DNA of 64,000 bases from Loki-b32 sp964409945 (GTDB lineage Archaea; Asgardarchaeota; Lokiarchaeia; Sigyniarchaeales; SOKP01), in contig CAYPFJ010000003.1 of assembly GCA_964409945.1 (NCBI GenBank), positions 1 to 64,000 of the forward strand, given 5' to 3'. Within the stretch, counting starts at the first letter, position 1. Every line of letters begins with the position of its first letter. A program made the translations under genes and the position numbers. The notes under the pieces were generated by a model. The model did not search any database. It had not been told where the DNA came from and saw only the letters and a list, made by a program, of their open reading frames with translations. Positions 63,564 to 64,000 of the stretch are shown here, in pieces.

Positions 63564-64000
63564 ATGCCAAACGGGATCTTTTTAATTCGATGGGATATAG
63601 TTGAGGGGGGAATGATTCATTTAAAATATCCAGAAGCCCTAGAGATCCCAGATCCAGTTGTTCAACAAATAACAATATCGCATAACTTTACTGAATCTTA
63701 TATTATTACAGAAGAGAAAAATTGGAACTCGGTTTCTTATTATAATGAACATAAGGAAATGATACTTGTTTTAGTTTTAAGTAAATATGATGATGGCAAT
63801 GATTATTTAGAAATTCTTGAAAAATTTAATCAAGAGATTGAAAAAGAAACAGACGAAGAAAAATTAAAAGAACATCTGGAAAGTATGTTTCTTATCAGTT
63901 TGGATGCATTCCGAACCACTGATGAAGTTATTACAAAATTAAGTAATGAAGTTGCCTTTTTGAAAACACGAGAATATGATTATGAAGTTAAATTCGATTA
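63564..64000 (+). CDS. Longin-like domain protein, cut by window end
   Basis: An open frame from the AUG at 63564 runs to the last base without a stop (at least 145 residues). The start MPNGIFLIRWDIVEGG, followed by a strand with YPEALEIPD and a later strand EMILVLVLSKYDDG, matches the first part of an Asgard longin-like family whose members begin similarly. No signal peptide. Only the N-terminal part can be described here; downstream domains may exist outside the window. Confidence 0.72.
   Translation, partial: MPNGIFLIRWDIVEGGMIHLKYPEALEIPDPVVQQITISHNFTESYIITEEKNWNSVSYYNEHKEMILVLVLSKYDDGNDYLEILEKFNQEIEKETDEEKLKEHLESMFLISLDAFRTTDEVITKLSNEVAFLKTREYDYEVKFD

Overview
The window is AT-rich, tightly packed archaeal chromosome that reads as an Asgard archaeon, most likely Lokiarchaeia-like (Promethearchaeota). 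Basis: archaeal information-processing genes (Spt5, aIF1A, aIF2-gamma, TFS, archaeal-type IleRS, Cdc48, an unlinked 5S rRNA) sit beside eukaryote-like traits: five Ras/Rab/Arf-like small GTPases, several longin/roadblock-like proteins, a V4R (Bet3-fold) protein, a protein resembling ribosomal eL22, and a PSTK that implies selenocysteine use. Taxonomy is inferred from gene content; there is no 16S in the window. No CRISPR array, IS element, prophage or tRNA gene was recognised.

Layout. 0-8 kb: longin/roadblock protein, Spt5, aIF1A, cupins, Fe-alcohol dehydrogenase, a GTPase / (GTPase-PIN) group, a VOC protein and a 5S rRNA gene with apparent expansion segments. 8-17 kb: membrane and cell-surface proteins including a gingipain-like (C25) protease, aIF2-gamma with an extra N-terminal helix-hairpin-helix domain, a DHH (RecJ/GAN-like) nuclease, DUF167 and TFS. 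17-27 kb: CitG-like protein, eL22-like protein, form III RuBisCO convergent with ribose-1,5-bisphosphate isomerase, UvrC, a ROK kinase/phosphohexomutase pair, a radical SAM protein and a hydrolase. 27-34 kb: a five-gene export operon (PadR regulator, ABC-2 ATPase and permease, heterodimeric ABC exporter) with unusual insertions in two of the ATPases. 34-40 kb: DUF362 protein and orphan Asgard proteins, including one made of ten 35-residue repeats. 40-45 kb: a candidate structured RNA, a tetraether-synthase-like radical SAM gene, a beta-helix surface protein and a duplicated tes 3' fragment. 45-54 kb: CysRS, IleRS, a second structured element, a TraB/EreA-like protein, two ICMT/PEMT-like membrane proteins and a MoxR ATPase. 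54-58 kb: a GTPase - PPC - GTPase - V4R - GTPase cluster and an aminotransferase. 58-64 kb: M24 peptidase, Cdc48, PSTK, GIY-YIG protein and the start of another longin-like gene.

How the genes work together. RuBisCO and R15P isomerase are consecutive steps of the archaeal AMP/pentose-bisphosphate route. The ABC genes form one regulated export unit. The 54.4-57.2 kb cluster looks like a G-protein module with a Bet3-fold partner and is the best candidate here for a poorly described eukaryote-like system. The two other leading novelties are RNAs: the expanded 5S rRNA and the compact RNA at about 40.17-40.30 kb. Several TATA-like boxes lie about 26 bases before start codons, suggesting much leaderless transcription.
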